Source of the DNA: a virus
DNA length: 43,776 bases
Virus record (IMG/VR): IMGVR_UViG_3300009104_000037
Location: 1 to 43,776 of that record
Reading direction: 5' to 3' (one strand)
This document shows, in pieces, positions 8,446 to 16,092 of this stretch. Both the position numbers and the translations under genes were made by a program. Position 1 is the first letter of the stretch, and each line of letters starts with the position of its first letter. The notes under the pieces are model-generated. The model did not search any database, was not told the origin of the DNA, and was given only the letters and a program-made list of their open reading frames with translations.

Positions 8446-10020
8446 ATGGCATCAAAAGTAAAAACAGGGCCAACTACTTGGACAGATACATATGGAATGA
8501 GGGTAAAAACTCCTTCTGGATGGGACAAAGTAGTTGATGTAAAGAGGAAGACACCTACAGGGTGGCAGTTTGTAACAGGTACAATACAGGTAACTCAACC
8601 CTACACGCAAACCTATCAACAGCCGTATCAACAACCCTTTCAACAACCATATCAACAACCATATCAGGCACAGAATTCTAGACCTAGTTCATACGAAGTA
8701 ACTATTCCAAGACCTGGCTCATACGAAGTAACTATTCCAAGACCTGGCTCATACGAACAAACAATACCTAGGCCGGGCTCATACGAACAAACAATCTCTA
8801 GACCTACTTCTTATGAACAAACAATCTCTAGACCTAGTTCTTATGAACAGACTATTGGTAGACCAACTTCATACGAACAAACTATACCTAGACCTACAAC
8901 TTATCAGACACAGGGTACTAGACCAGCATTTTATCAAACTCAAGGAACTAGGCCAGGCACTTACCAGACTCAAGGAACAAGACCAACCTTTTATCAAACA
9001 CAAGGTCAAACCTTTTTCCAGTCTCAGCATTTGCATCACTTTTATCAAACACAACATATTCATTATTTCCAGATACAAAATGCATCTTTTCACCAACACC
9101 AAAATGCACAGTTTTATCAGATACAAAATGCAAGACCTACATTCTATCAAACTACAGGAAGTAGGCCAGGCAGTTATCAAACTCAAGGAACTAGACCAGC
9201 AACTTACCAAACACAAGGGTCTAGACCAACATTCTATCAGACTCAAGTAGCTGCATTCTGGCAGCCATCTGGTGGTGGTAAAGATGGTGGTGGTACTTTT
9301 TATCCAGCATTCCAAACACAGAATGCTAGACCTACATTCTACCAGATTCAAAATTCTAGACCTACTACTTATCAGATAACTAATTCTAGACCTACTACTT
9401 ATCAGATACAGAATGCTAGACCTACTTTTTACCAAACTCAAGGTCAAACATTCTTCCAGTCTCAACATTTACACCATTTTTATCAGACTCAAGGTCAGAC
9501 TGGACACCAGCATCAGAATGCATCTTTCCACCAGCATCAGAATGCTCAATTTTATCAGATTCAAAATACAAGACCTACATTCTACCAGATTCAAAATTCT
9601 AGACCTACTACTTATCAAATACAGAATGCTAGACCTACTACTTATCAGATTCAAAATAGTAGACCTTCTTCATATGAGGTTACTATTCCAAGGCCAGGCT
9701 CATATGAGGTTACTATTCCAAGACCTACTTCTTATGAAGTAACTATTCCAAGACCTGGCTCATATGAGGTCACGATTGGTAGACCAACTTCATACGAAGT
9801 AACTATTGGTAGACCTACTTCTTATGAACAGACTATTGGTAGACCTACTTCTTATGAACAGACTATTAGTAGACCTACAACTTATCAGTCTCCTGCTACT
9901 AGACCTGCCACTAGACCTAGTACAAGACCTGCTACAAGACCTTCAACCAGACCATCTACCAGACCAGTATCAACTTGGGATGGTGATATTAATAAGCCTT
10001 GGGATGGTTCTTCTGGTTAA
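8446..10020 (+). CDS. Pro/Tyr decapeptide-repeat fibre or adhesin with six His-x-His motifs
   Basis: A 524-aa protein. Residues 1-48 are a folded head with two copies of VKTPSGW/VKRKTPTGW. From about residue 52 the protein is repeats: PYQQPYQQPF-type, then strict ten-residue units such as RPGSYEVTIP, RPTSYEQTIS, RPTFYQTQGT and RPTTYQIQNS, ending in RPAT/RPST repeats and WDGDINKPWDGSSG. Two His-rich stretches carry H195-L-H197, H204-I-H206, H216-Q-H218 and H341-L-H343, H354-Q-H356, H362-Q-H364. In the T4 gp37 fibre tip, HxH motifs from three chains bind iron along a needle, so a metal-holding trimeric needle is plausible. No Cys; Lys is nearly absent from the repeats. The last gene of the fibre module. 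Confidence 0.7.
   Translation: MASKVKTGPTTWTDTYGMRVKTPSGWDKVVDVKRKTPTGWQFVTGTIQVTQPYTQTYQQPYQQPFQQPYQQPYQAQNSRPSSYEVTIPRPGSYEVTIPRPGSYEQTIPRPGSYEQTISRPTSYEQTISRPSSYEQTIGRPTSYEQTIPRPTTYQTQGTRPAFYQTQGTRPGTYQTQGTRPTFYQTQGQTFFQSQHLHHFYQTQHIHYFQIQNASFHQHQNAQFYQIQNARPTFYQTTGSRPGSYQTQGTRPATYQTQGSRPTFYQTQVAAFWQPSGGGKDGGGTFYPAFQTQNARPTFYQIQNSRPTTYQITNSRPTTYQIQNARPTFYQTQGQTFFQSQHLHHFYQTQGQTGHQHQNASFHQHQNAQFYQIQNTRPTFYQIQNSRPTTYQIQNARPTTYQIQNSRPSSYEVTIPRPGSYEVTIPRPTSYEVTIPRPGSYEVTIGRPTSYEVTIGRPTSYEQTIGRPTSYEQTISRPTTYQSPATRPATRPSTRPATRPSTRPSTRPVSTWDGDINKPWDGSSG
8680..9950 (+). repeat. Tandem 30-bp coding repeats
   Basis: About 40 consecutive units with a 30-bp period, each encoding a decapeptide starting RP. 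Order runs from SYEVTIP through SYEQTI to TYQTQG and a His-rich stretch, a Gly-rich break near 9270-9300, then TYQIQN with a second His-rich stretch and back to SYEVTIP and SYEQTI. The two halves therefore look roughly mirrored. The periodicity also keeps other reading frames open, which makes long shadow ORFs on both strands. Confidence 0.9.
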
Positions 10021-10032
10021 AACTTGACTTTG

Positions 10033-10053
10033 AAAGGTATCCTATATACCTTT
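10033..10053. repeat. Inverted repeat before the 212-aa gene
   Basis: AAAGGTAT and ATACCTTT form an 8-bp stem around a 5-nt loop in the 60-bp gap between the repeat fibre and the next gene. Its core GGTAT...ATACC resembles the palindrome at 2954-2971. No long T-run follows. It may act as an mRNA hairpin or a weak terminator. Confidence 0.5.
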
Positions 10054-10079
10054 ATACACAATTATATTATGGAGAAATT

Positions 10080-10718
10080 ATGTTATTAGTATATGACGAT
10101 CAAAATGTCCTTCATCTTAGAGATGAACGAGGGCTTCGTTGGCATTACGATAGAGCAGATGCACCAGATTTGGGCTTCGATTATGACTATCTTTTCTATG
10201 CTCCACCAGAAGATGAGTTCTTTGAATTGAATGGAGAGTCCTTTCCTTTGGAAAGAGAACAGATTGATTCAATTAAAGAATACATCTCTCTTGCAGAACC
10301 ACCAGATGTTATGACCCTTCAAGGTCAATATTTGGGTGATTTAAAGTTCCACATTGATGATTCAATGGAAGAACAAATCCTTAACAACCTTAATTATAAT
10401 GGTTGGTCAGAGATTCTAGTGGTCGGAAGAGAAGGTTCACAAGACCCTTTTCGTGCAGAAGCAAGACGAATTCTTGAATTCAGAGACTTCTTAATGCAAA
10501 CATTTTATAGAATTGAGGAAGAAATCCAAGCAACAGAAGATGTTGATTTACTTCCTATGGAAGATTATATCAATAAACTTCCAACTATACCTCGTGCAGA
10601 ATGGTTCTCTAGAGGGGATAGACCCATTGCAGATAGACTAAGACTGCTTGCAGACAGTGACACCTTAGATGTAAATGATGGTGAAAAAGTAATAGGAACT
10701 GATAAAAGAGCAGTATAA
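10080..10718 (+). CDS. Unknown acidic protein following the repeat fibre
   Basis: A 212-aa protein. I take ATG 10080 (MLLVYDDQNVLHLRDERGLR) because GGAG lies 5 nt upstream; the longer open frame from 9999 begins inside the fibre gene. The protein is acidic, rich in Asp/Glu and aromatic residues, has no signal or membrane segment, and is predicted mainly helical from about residue 100 (AEARRILEFRDFLMQTFYRI). I do not recognise the family. Its position right after a fibre gene is where T4-like phages often keep a fibre chaperone or adhesin (as with T4 gene 38), but nothing in the sequence proves that. Confidence 0.55.
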   Translation: MLLVYDDQNVLHLRDERGLRWHYDRADAPDLGFDYDYLFYAPPEDEFFELNGESFPLEREQIDSIKEYISLAEPPDVMTLQGQYLGDLKFHIDDSMEEQILNNLNYNGWSEILVVGREGSQDPFRAEARRILEFRDFLMQTFYRIEEEIQATEDVDLLPMEDYINKLPTIPRAEWFSRGDRPIADRLRLLADSDTLDVNDGEKVIGTDKRAV

Positions 10719-10720
10719 CT

Positions 10721-11596
10721 ATGTCTAAGAGAGTAGAACACTCTTGGATGGACAAGCCATTAGTCTTTAAACATCTAGAGAAATCCCAACCTATAACCGA
10801 ATTACCTATGAAGGAAGTTTGGATAATTGATGACTGGCTTCCAGATCATCTCTTCTTTGCATGGGCAGATTGGAGAGATCAAGCTGAAAGATGGGCATTA
10901 TCCAATAGAGTTATTCGTAATCCTAAGAATAATCCACCAAATAAAGAAGATTATGAACACTTATTCTGGGGTGAGTCTTGGTATTCTGCATTATCTGAGT
11001 ACAAAAAAAGAACTTGGACACGAATAGAAGACTGGACTGTCAGTGAACCTTTAGGTACAGAGAGGTGGAGAAAGAATGCACCAGACTGGAAGAAGGCAGT
11101 AGTGTCTAAACCAGCAGGGTATTGTCATCCATTAATTGATACATTTATGTGGAGATTGCAACAAGAATTTAGATTTGACTGGGTTAGATTTCAATATTGT
11201 GGTGCAAATGGACAGATTCCTGGCCAGAATGGTACTCTTCATGAGGATACTATGAAGGATGGATCGTGTGAGAATAACTTAACTTTCTTATTTTATGATG
11301 CAATGTCTTGGGGTGAAGACTGGGGTGGTGACTTAATATTTTATGATTCTGAATATCATGATATAGAAGTTGGTATAGGTTTACCAGAAGATATGGCTTC
11401 ACATGAAATTGGTCGTATAGAATATAAACCAAATCGTCTTGTAGTTTGTAATGGAATGATAACTCACAACCATCCAGGCCCAGATACATCATGGGAGAAA
11501 CCAAATTTTCCTTTTAGAACATCTCTTGTCTGTAGGGGTGATGAAGTTAAGTTGTGGCCTAAGGGAAAATATAAACATATAGAATATGAATATTAA
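10721..11596 (+). CDS. 2OG-Fe(II) oxygenase (prolyl-hydroxylase-like)
   Basis: A 291-aa protein with the 2-oxoglutarate/iron oxygenase signature in order. H174-E-D176 in GTLHEDTM gives the first two iron ligands. After the GGDLIFYD turn comes the distal H249 in VVCNGMITHNHPGP, then R266 in FPFRTSLVCR, which would bind 2-oxoglutarate. Such enzymes hydroxylate proteins, nucleobases or small molecules using O2 and 2-oxoglutarate. It starts two bases after the preceding stop, and its 3' end overlaps the nucleotidylyltransferase gene by 11 nt, so these genes are co-transcribed. Substrate unknown; the nearest striking candidate is the proline-rich repeat fibre upstream. Confidence 0.8.
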   Translation: MSKRVEHSWMDKPLVFKHLEKSQPITELPMKEVWIIDDWLPDHLFFAWADWRDQAERWALSNRVIRNPKNNPPNKEDYEHLFWGESWYSALSEYKKRTWTRIEDWTVSEPLGTERWRKNAPDWKKAVVSKPAGYCHPLIDTFMWRLQQEFRFDWVRFQYCGANGQIPGQNGTLHEDTMKDGSCENNLTFLFYDAMSWGEDWGGDLIFYDSEYHDIEVGIGLPEDMASHEIGRIEYKPNRLVVCNGMITHNHPGPDTSWEKPNFPFRTSLVCRGDEVKLWPKGKYKHIEYEY

Positions 11597-12020
11597 ACGA
11601 ACAGTAAAAAAAGTTGCAGAGAAGATCGTTAACAGGAAACCTAAAGAAAAGGTTTTTCAATATCGAAAACCTACTGTACAATTATTAGGTAGGTTTCAAC
11701 CATTTCATGATGGCCACCTTGCACTGTTTAAAAAGTGTCATAGTAAAACAGGACAGGTTTGTATCATGGTAAGAACTAAAGAGAAGACTAAGACAGACCC
11801 ATATACATTTAAAGACATTAAACATAATATAAAAATGCACTTATTAGGTGATGGATATGAAGAAGGTAGGGACTTTATTATACGACAAGTACCTAATATT
11901 GTCAATGTATCCTATGGCAGAAATGTAGGATATGTTATAGAAGAACATAGATTTGAATCAGAAGTTGAGGATATAAGTTCAACAGAGATTAGGAGACAAC
12001 TTGGTATCGAGAAGAATTAG
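11586..12020 (+). CDS. Nucleotidylyltransferase (cytidylyltransferase/NMNAT-like)
   Basis: A 144-aa protein with both hallmarks of the HxGH nucleotidylyltransferase superfamily: GRFQPFHDGH (residues 35-44, with the HxGH-type HDGH) and the C-terminal ISSTEIRRQL (about residues 129-138). GRFQPFHxGH is typical of NadM/NadR-type NMN adenylyltransferases and relatives that join a nucleotide to a phosphorylated substrate with release of pyrophosphate. The substrate here could be NMN or a phospho-sugar/alcohol; sequence alone does not decide. The length is close to a minimal catalytic domain, preceded by a basic 27-residue tail. The gene overlaps its neighbours on both sides. Confidence 0.75.
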   Translation: MNIKRTVKKVAEKIVNRKPKEKVFQYRKPTVQLLGRFQPFHDGHLALFKKCHSKTGQVCIMVRTKEKTKTDPYTFKDIKHNIKMHLLGDGYEEGRDFIIRQVPNIVNVSYGRNVGYVIEEHRFESEVEDISSTEIRRQLGIEKN

Positions 12021-12246
12021 TTTATTCAAGGCTTTAACTTATAGGTTATTGTCTATGATATTGACTGCAACCATTGCTTACTTCATTACAGGAAGTATTC
12101 AATTTGCAGCTGCAATAGTTTATATTGATACTTTAGTTAAGATTGGGTTTTATTATTGGCATGAAAGAACATGGGAATGGGTTCAAAGAAATCCTAAATT
12201 TGAAGAGGATTGGAGAATAGGAACAGTATGGGAAAAGAAGAAATAG
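12001..12246 (+). CDS. DUF2061-like small membrane protein (TTG start)
   Basis: An 81-aa protein. TTG at 12001 is the likely start: AGGAG at 11991-11995 lies five bases upstream, and the next ATG would remove the conserved FKALTYRLLS. Two membrane segments (about residues 16-32 and 35-52) are followed by KIGFYYWHERTWEWV, the KxxxYYxHERxW motif of DUF2061 inner-membrane proteins. That family's function is unknown; some members sit near sulfate-assimilation genes in bacteria. It overlaps the nucleotidylyltransferase by 20 nt and the next gene by 19 nt, implying translational coupling. Confidence 0.7.
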   Translation: MVSRRISLFKALTYRLLSMILTATIAYFITGSIQFAAAIVYIDTLVKIGFYYWHERTWEWVQRNPKFEEDWRIGTVWEKKK

Positions 12247-13259
12247 AAAGGTGTCCATTTGAACATGATGAAGACCCAGCTGAACAGTTAGGTAAACAAA
12301 TCTATTCTGGCAGTTATAGTGAAGACCCTCTTAAGATAGAGTTTCGGACTGCATGGGAAGATGCATTTGATGTATTTGAACCAGTCCCAACTAAATTAGC
12401 AAACCCAGATTGGTTTAAGAAATTAAGAGTATATGTCAATCCAGCAAACGAAGCGTGGATGATGACAGGAAAAGCATGTCCTTCAATCACTGATATTTTT
12501 AATACTGGATACATTATAAGAACAAATAAAACTGTATTGGTTACTCAAACTCCTATACCAGAGAATTATAATGAACCTTATGAAGATGATCCAGACTTTG
12601 AATGTGATTGGTGTGACAATAATCTTTCTGATGAAGCACCAGATGCTCAACATATAAGAGATCATCATAATCATGCACAGGCAGGATGTGCATGGGTTAT
12701 TAAAGACGATAAAGTTAATGACATGAAAGAACTTCTCAGAGAGAGTGACCAAGTAGAACAACACATGATGATGGAGACAGATGAAGGTAAGGAATTAATT
12801 GATTGGAGATATGAAATTACAGGTGGTCATAATGGTGGACAGGTATTGGGTTCAAGTTTTGATAAAAAGATTTCTGTAAAGTTTAGACAGCCATGGACTA
12901 TTAGAACACCAGAAGGAACATCATGTTATTGGTTAGACCCAATGTTACAACAGAATCCTTACTTTGCAGTTATGAGTGGGATCATAGATACTGATAAATT
13001 TAATCAAATAGATACGAATTGTATTACAATTTTTTATCCTAAGTATGATGGGAACTTTATTATACCAAAAGGAACACCACTTGTCCAGATAGTTCCATTT
13101 GTAAGAACACAATGGGAACATGAATTAGTGTTTGAAGAAGATGCAATTTTGGATCATATGAAAGATAAGAAGTTAGGTTTATTTGGTGCAAATGCAAAAA
13201 CTAGAACTGAGAAAGCAGTTTATAGGAAACACATGTGGGAGGCGAAAAAGTTTAAGTAA
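12228..13259 (+). CDS. DUF6065-like protein with zinc-finger-like insert
   Basis: A 343-aa protein starting at ATG 12228; an upstream in-frame TTG at 12210 is less likely. The second half contains KFRQPWTIRTPEGTSCYWLD and GTPLVQIVPFVRTQWEHE, resembling DUF6065-type proteins (metagenome and phage proteins of unknown function). This family call is from memory of the pattern and is only moderately sure. Near residue 125 a CDWC pair is followed by QHIRDHHNH and a further Cys, which could bind zinc. It overlaps the DUF2061 gene and ends in TAATG shared with the following oxygenase gene. Likely cytoplasmic; function unknown. Confidence 0.55.
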   Translation: MGKEEIERCPFEHDEDPAEQLGKQIYSGSYSEDPLKIEFRTAWEDAFDVFEPVPTKLANPDWFKKLRVYVNPANEAWMMTGKACPSITDIFNTGYIIRTNKTVLVTQTPIPENYNEPYEDDPDFECDWCDNNLSDEAPDAQHIRDHHNHAQAGCAWVIKDDKVNDMKELLRESDQVEQHMMMETDEGKELIDWRYEITGGHNGGQVLGSSFDKKISVKFRQPWTIRTPEGTSCYWLDPMLQQNPYFAVMSGIIDTDKFNQIDTNCITIFYPKYDGNFIIPKGTPLVQIVPFVRTQWEHELVFEEDAILDHMKDKKLGLFGANAKTRTEKAVYRKHMWEAKKFK

Positions 13260-14011
13260 TGTATCATCCTTTATTTCCAATAAATGCATTCTCCTTTAAT
13301 ATGGTAGGAGATGACCCTTATTATCAATTAACACCAGAAAGATTTGATATCTTTCAACAAGAAGTTTATAATATGAGAAAGAAAGACCCTGTTGGTCGTT
13401 CTAGATCAAATGCTGACAGTGGTTGGCAATCTAATGATGGGGTACGAGAGAATCCAGTATTTCAACCTATGATTAATAGGATTGCTAGATTTTTTGACAA
13501 AGAGATATTTCCTTACTATGCAGGCAAGGCTGCACATAATTTAAAATGTTTACATGGTAACTATTGGGCAAATATAAATTCACGAGGTGGCTACAATAAT
13601 GCACATATACATCCAGGCTGCTGGTACTCTGGAACAATTTATTTAAGAGTTCCAGATGGTATGCGTGATGGTGGTTTACAATTAATAGACCCAACTGCAA
13701 AACACTTTTCAATGTTTCCTATGACTTCTACTAGAACTCAGATGTGGGCAAGGTTTGAACCAGTGGTTGGCTTATGTGTTTTATTTCCTTCTGCATCATA
13801 TCACTTTGTAGAACCTAATGATGTAGACTCTGATAGAATTTCTGTTGCATTCAATAATAGTTTTTGTGAGAGAAAATTTCCAGTTTCAAATGATAATGAT
13901 CTTCCTTATGGAGTAGTTAATTCACATACAGAAGGGGAATGGGAGTTCCTTGATGAAGGTGTTCCAGCTTGGGAAGTAAACCCAGATGGAAGTCTTGACT
14001 TTCCTAAATAG
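13259..14011 (+). CDS. 2OG-Fe(II) oxygenase (2OG-FeII_Oxy_5-like)
   Basis: A 250-aa protein. The core starts at about residue 100: HGNYWANINSRGGYNNAHIH gives H116-x-H118, then GTIYLRVPD, then VLFPSASYHFVEPN with distal H182 and RISVAFNN with R193. This matches the small phage and marine bacterial 2OG-FeII_Oxy_5 group (N.H.HP...SG..YL...FPS...H.V.PN...R.S..FN). The usual acidic second ligand is replaced by His in HxH, or D/E is supplied elsewhere, so activity should be checked. The start codon overlaps the upstream stop (TAATG), indicating coupled translation. Substrate unknown. Confidence 0.75.
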   Translation: MYHPLFPINAFSFNMVGDDPYYQLTPERFDIFQQEVYNMRKKDPVGRSRSNADSGWQSNDGVRENPVFQPMINRIARFFDKEIFPYYAGKAAHNLKCLHGNYWANINSRGGYNNAHIHPGCWYSGTIYLRVPDGMRDGGLQLIDPTAKHFSMFPMTSTRTQMWARFEPVVGLCVLFPSASYHFVEPNDVDSDRISVAFNNSFCERKFPVSNDNDLPYGVVNSHTEGEWEFLDEGVPAWEVNPDGSLDFPK

Positions 14012-14055
14012 TATTATATTAATTTGATAGAATCAAAAAATTATAGGAGAGCTGT

Positions 14056-14307
14056 GTGGAAGCAGAAATGGCACATATAGTCTGGAACTTTTTATTGACT
14101 GCTGGTGCGGGAATAGTAGGTTGGTGGGTTATATCACAAACAAAAGAAATAAAAAGAATCGAAATCTTGTTAAATAGAACTAGGGAAGAAGTGGCAAGAG
14201 ATTATGTTGCCAAGGCGGAATTAGATAAAAGCATGGAACGAATAATGGATTCTATTGATAAAATCGACAAGAAACTAGACGATTTCTTAATCTCAAAAAC
14301 TAAATGA
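14056..14307 (+). CDS. Small bitopic membrane protein with coiled-coil tail (GTG start)
   Basis: An 83-aa protein. GTG 14056 is chosen because AGGAGA ends five bases before it; ATG 14068 is the alternative. A single hydrophobic segment (about residues 6-26, VWNFLLTAGAGIVGWWVISQ) is followed by a charged helix with heptad-like Ile/Leu spacing (SMERIMDSIDKIDKKLDDFL). This layout is seen in phage holin-like and membrane-accessory proteins, but no lysis gene is next to it. It stands alone between the accessory block and the neck genes. Role unknown; membrane topology is the safe part of the call. Confidence 0.55.
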   Translation: MEAEMAHIVWNFLLTAGAGIVGWWVISQTKEIKRIEILLNRTREEVARDYVAKAELDKSMERIMDSIDKIDKKLDDFLISKTK

Positions 14308-14315
14308 CCTAAATA
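14308..14315 (+). promoter_or_regulatory. T4-type late promoter, variant (CCTAAATA)
   Basis: CCTAAATA followed by CTG lies immediately after the stop at 14307 and 42 bp before the neck gene at 14357. Two 5' mismatches from consensus, but the TAAATAC core and position fit a late promoter for the neck/terminase operon. Confidence 0.5.
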
Positions 14316-14356
14316 CTGTTAGAACAAAAATTTTTAATTCTAACGAGAAATAGGTT

Positions 14357-15172
14357 ATGGCGTCACCAAATTCAAAAACAACTTTAAAAGACTATGCATT
14401 AAGACAACTGGGAGCCCCAGTTATTGAAATAAATGTTGATGACGATCAAGTAGATGATGTTATTGATGATTGTTTACAGTATTATAAAGAGTTTCATTAT
14501 GATGGAACCATTAGAACATACCTTAAACATCAAATAAACACTGCTGATTTAGTTAATCAAAGAGCAAATGCATCTATGTCTCAGTCATCTACTGGGACTC
14601 ACATATCAAGTTCTATGACTTATAAGGAAGGTCAAGGGTATCTTGTTCTGCCTGAATCAGTCATGTCAGTGTTAAGGATATTTCCTTTTACTGATAAATC
14701 TGGACTTAATATGTTTGATATGAGATATCAATTAAGATTACATGATCTTTATGACCTCTCATCTACATCTATACTACAATATGAGATGGTACAGATGCAT
14801 GTTGATCTACTAGATGAACTACTTGTAGGAGAAGTTCCTATAAGATTTAATAAGGTTCAGAACAGATTATACTTAGATATGGACTGGACTAATGCAGTTA
14901 CAAATGGTGAGTGGGTAATTGTAGATTGTTATCGTGCAATAGACCCAACTCAATTCACAGATATCTACAATGATATCTGGTTGAAGAAGTATACTACTGC
15001 AAAAATTAAGAAACAATGGGGCACTAATTTATCTAAATTTGAAGGAGTTGTAATGGCAGGTGGAATAACTTTAAATGGTAGATCAATATTAGAAGATGCA
15101 AACACAGAAATACAAGCATTAGAAGAAGAGAGTTTAATACAACAGACAGAATCTGCCATAATGATAGGGTAG
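14357..15172 (+). CDS. gp13: Neck protein gp13
   Basis: A 271-aa protein whose start, SPNSKTTLKDYALRQLGAPV followed by IEINVDDDQVDDVIDDCLQYYKEFHYDG (residues 3-50), matches gp13 of T4-like marine phages. In T4, gp13 and gp14 complete the DNA-filled head so that the tail can join. The gene order 13-14-15-16-17 downstream confirms the call. The length is similar to other marine gp13 proteins. It is separated by only four bases from gene 14 and is probably transcribed from the late promoter just upstream. Confidence 0.9.
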   Translation: MASPNSKTTLKDYALRQLGAPVIEINVDDDQVDDVIDDCLQYYKEFHYDGTIRTYLKHQINTADLVNQRANASMSQSSTGTHISSSMTYKEGQGYLVLPESVMSVLRIFPFTDKSGLNMFDMRYQLRLHDLYDLSSTSILQYEMVQMHVDLLDELLVGEVPIRFNKVQNRLYLDMDWTNAVTNGEWVIVDCYRAIDPTQFTDIYNDIWLKKYTTAKIKKQWGTNLSKFEGVVMAGGITLNGRSILEDANTEIQALEEESLIQQTESAIMIG

Positions 15173-15176
15173 GTCA

Positions 15177-16091
15177 ATGGCCACAAGCATTTATTTTAAC
15201 CAAAACTCTATAAGAGAGAAGAGATTACTTGATGATCTCGTTGGTGAGGTACATAAACAATATGGTTATGATTGTTATTATCTCCCAAGAAAACGAGTTG
15301 ATGTTGATGCAATACTCGGAGAAGACCCATCATCTGAATTTGATGATGCATATATGATTGAATTGTTTGTCGAAAACCCAGAAGGATGGGGTGGTGAACA
15401 AGATATAATCAGTAGGTTTGGGTTAGAAGTAAGAGATACACAAACATTTACCATGTCTAGAAAGTCATGGGAGCAGTTTATTTCAATGGATGCCAACCTT
15501 GTGACATCATTCAGACCACAAGAAGGCGACATAATTTATTACCCACCAGCTGTTGAAGCATTTGAAATTCGTTTCGTGAATGATGAAAACCCATTCTATC
15601 CAATGGCAAGTCAACCAGTATTCCACTTAGAGTGTGAAACTTATCAATACTCTCATGAGAAAATTGATGTTGGTATTGCAGAACTTGATAATATTGAAGA
15701 CAAATATTCTTATCAAGTATCTCTTCAAGTTGCTGCTGGTGGTTCTGGAACCTTTGTTGTTGGAGAAACAGTTACACAAACAGTTGCAACAGGGTACACA
15801 GTTAGTGGTCAAGTTACTAATTGGGATGCACCAACTAGAACATTACACATAAACAATATTACATTCTCAGATACTAGAGTCCCAACACAATATAATATGT
15901 TCGTATTATCATCTAATGTTGGTGCTGGTAACATAGTAGGTGGTACTTCTTCTGCATCATGGACAGTATCAACTGCACCTAATACCTTACAATTACCAAC
16001 AGATGGCTCAGCAGATAACCAAGACTTTGAAACTGCTGGAGATAATATTATTGACTTTAGTGAATCAAACCCATTTGGAGCGGTAACATAA
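15177..16091 (+). CDS. gp14: Neck protein gp14
   Basis: A 304-aa protein starting MATSIYFNQNSIREKRLLDD and containing YGYDCYYLPRKRVDVDAILG early on, both characteristic of gp14 in marine T4-like phages. It partners gp13 in the neck. The middle (about residues 150-270) is a more variable beta-rich region (QVAAGGSGTFVVGETVTQTV) that looks like an inserted domain. The ribosome site GGTAGG lies in the end of gene 13. The stop at 16091 is one base before the start of gene 15. Confidence 0.88.
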   Translation: MATSIYFNQNSIREKRLLDDLVGEVHKQYGYDCYYLPRKRVDVDAILGEDPSSEFDDAYMIELFVENPEGWGGEQDIISRFGLEVRDTQTFTMSRKSWEQFISMDANLVTSFRPQEGDIIYYPPAVEAFEIRFVNDENPFYPMASQPVFHLECETYQYSHEKIDVGIAELDNIEDKYSYQVSLQVAAGGSGTFVVGETVTQTVATGYTVSGQVTNWDAPTRTLHINNITFSDTRVPTQYNMFVLSSNVGAGNIVGGTSSASWTVSTAPNTLQLPTDGSADNQDFETAGDNIIDFSESNPFGAVT

Positions 16092-16092
16092 G

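Noticed and set aside
8813-9468. Long alternative frames inside the repeat gene (145 aa on +, 199 aa on -)
   Set aside because: They come from the 30-bp periodicity, which keeps other frames free of stops. Only the +1 frame from 8446 has a folded head domain, a proper start and a sensible C-terminus.
8680-9950. CRISPR-like array appearance of the 30-bp repeats
   Set aside because: There are no unique spacers of constant size, the units are diverged and contiguous, and they are in frame with a long ORF.
9999-10079. N-terminal extension of the 10080 gene (start at 9999)
   Set aside because: It would begin inside the fibre gene and read the intergenic hairpin. ATG 10080 has a ribosome site.
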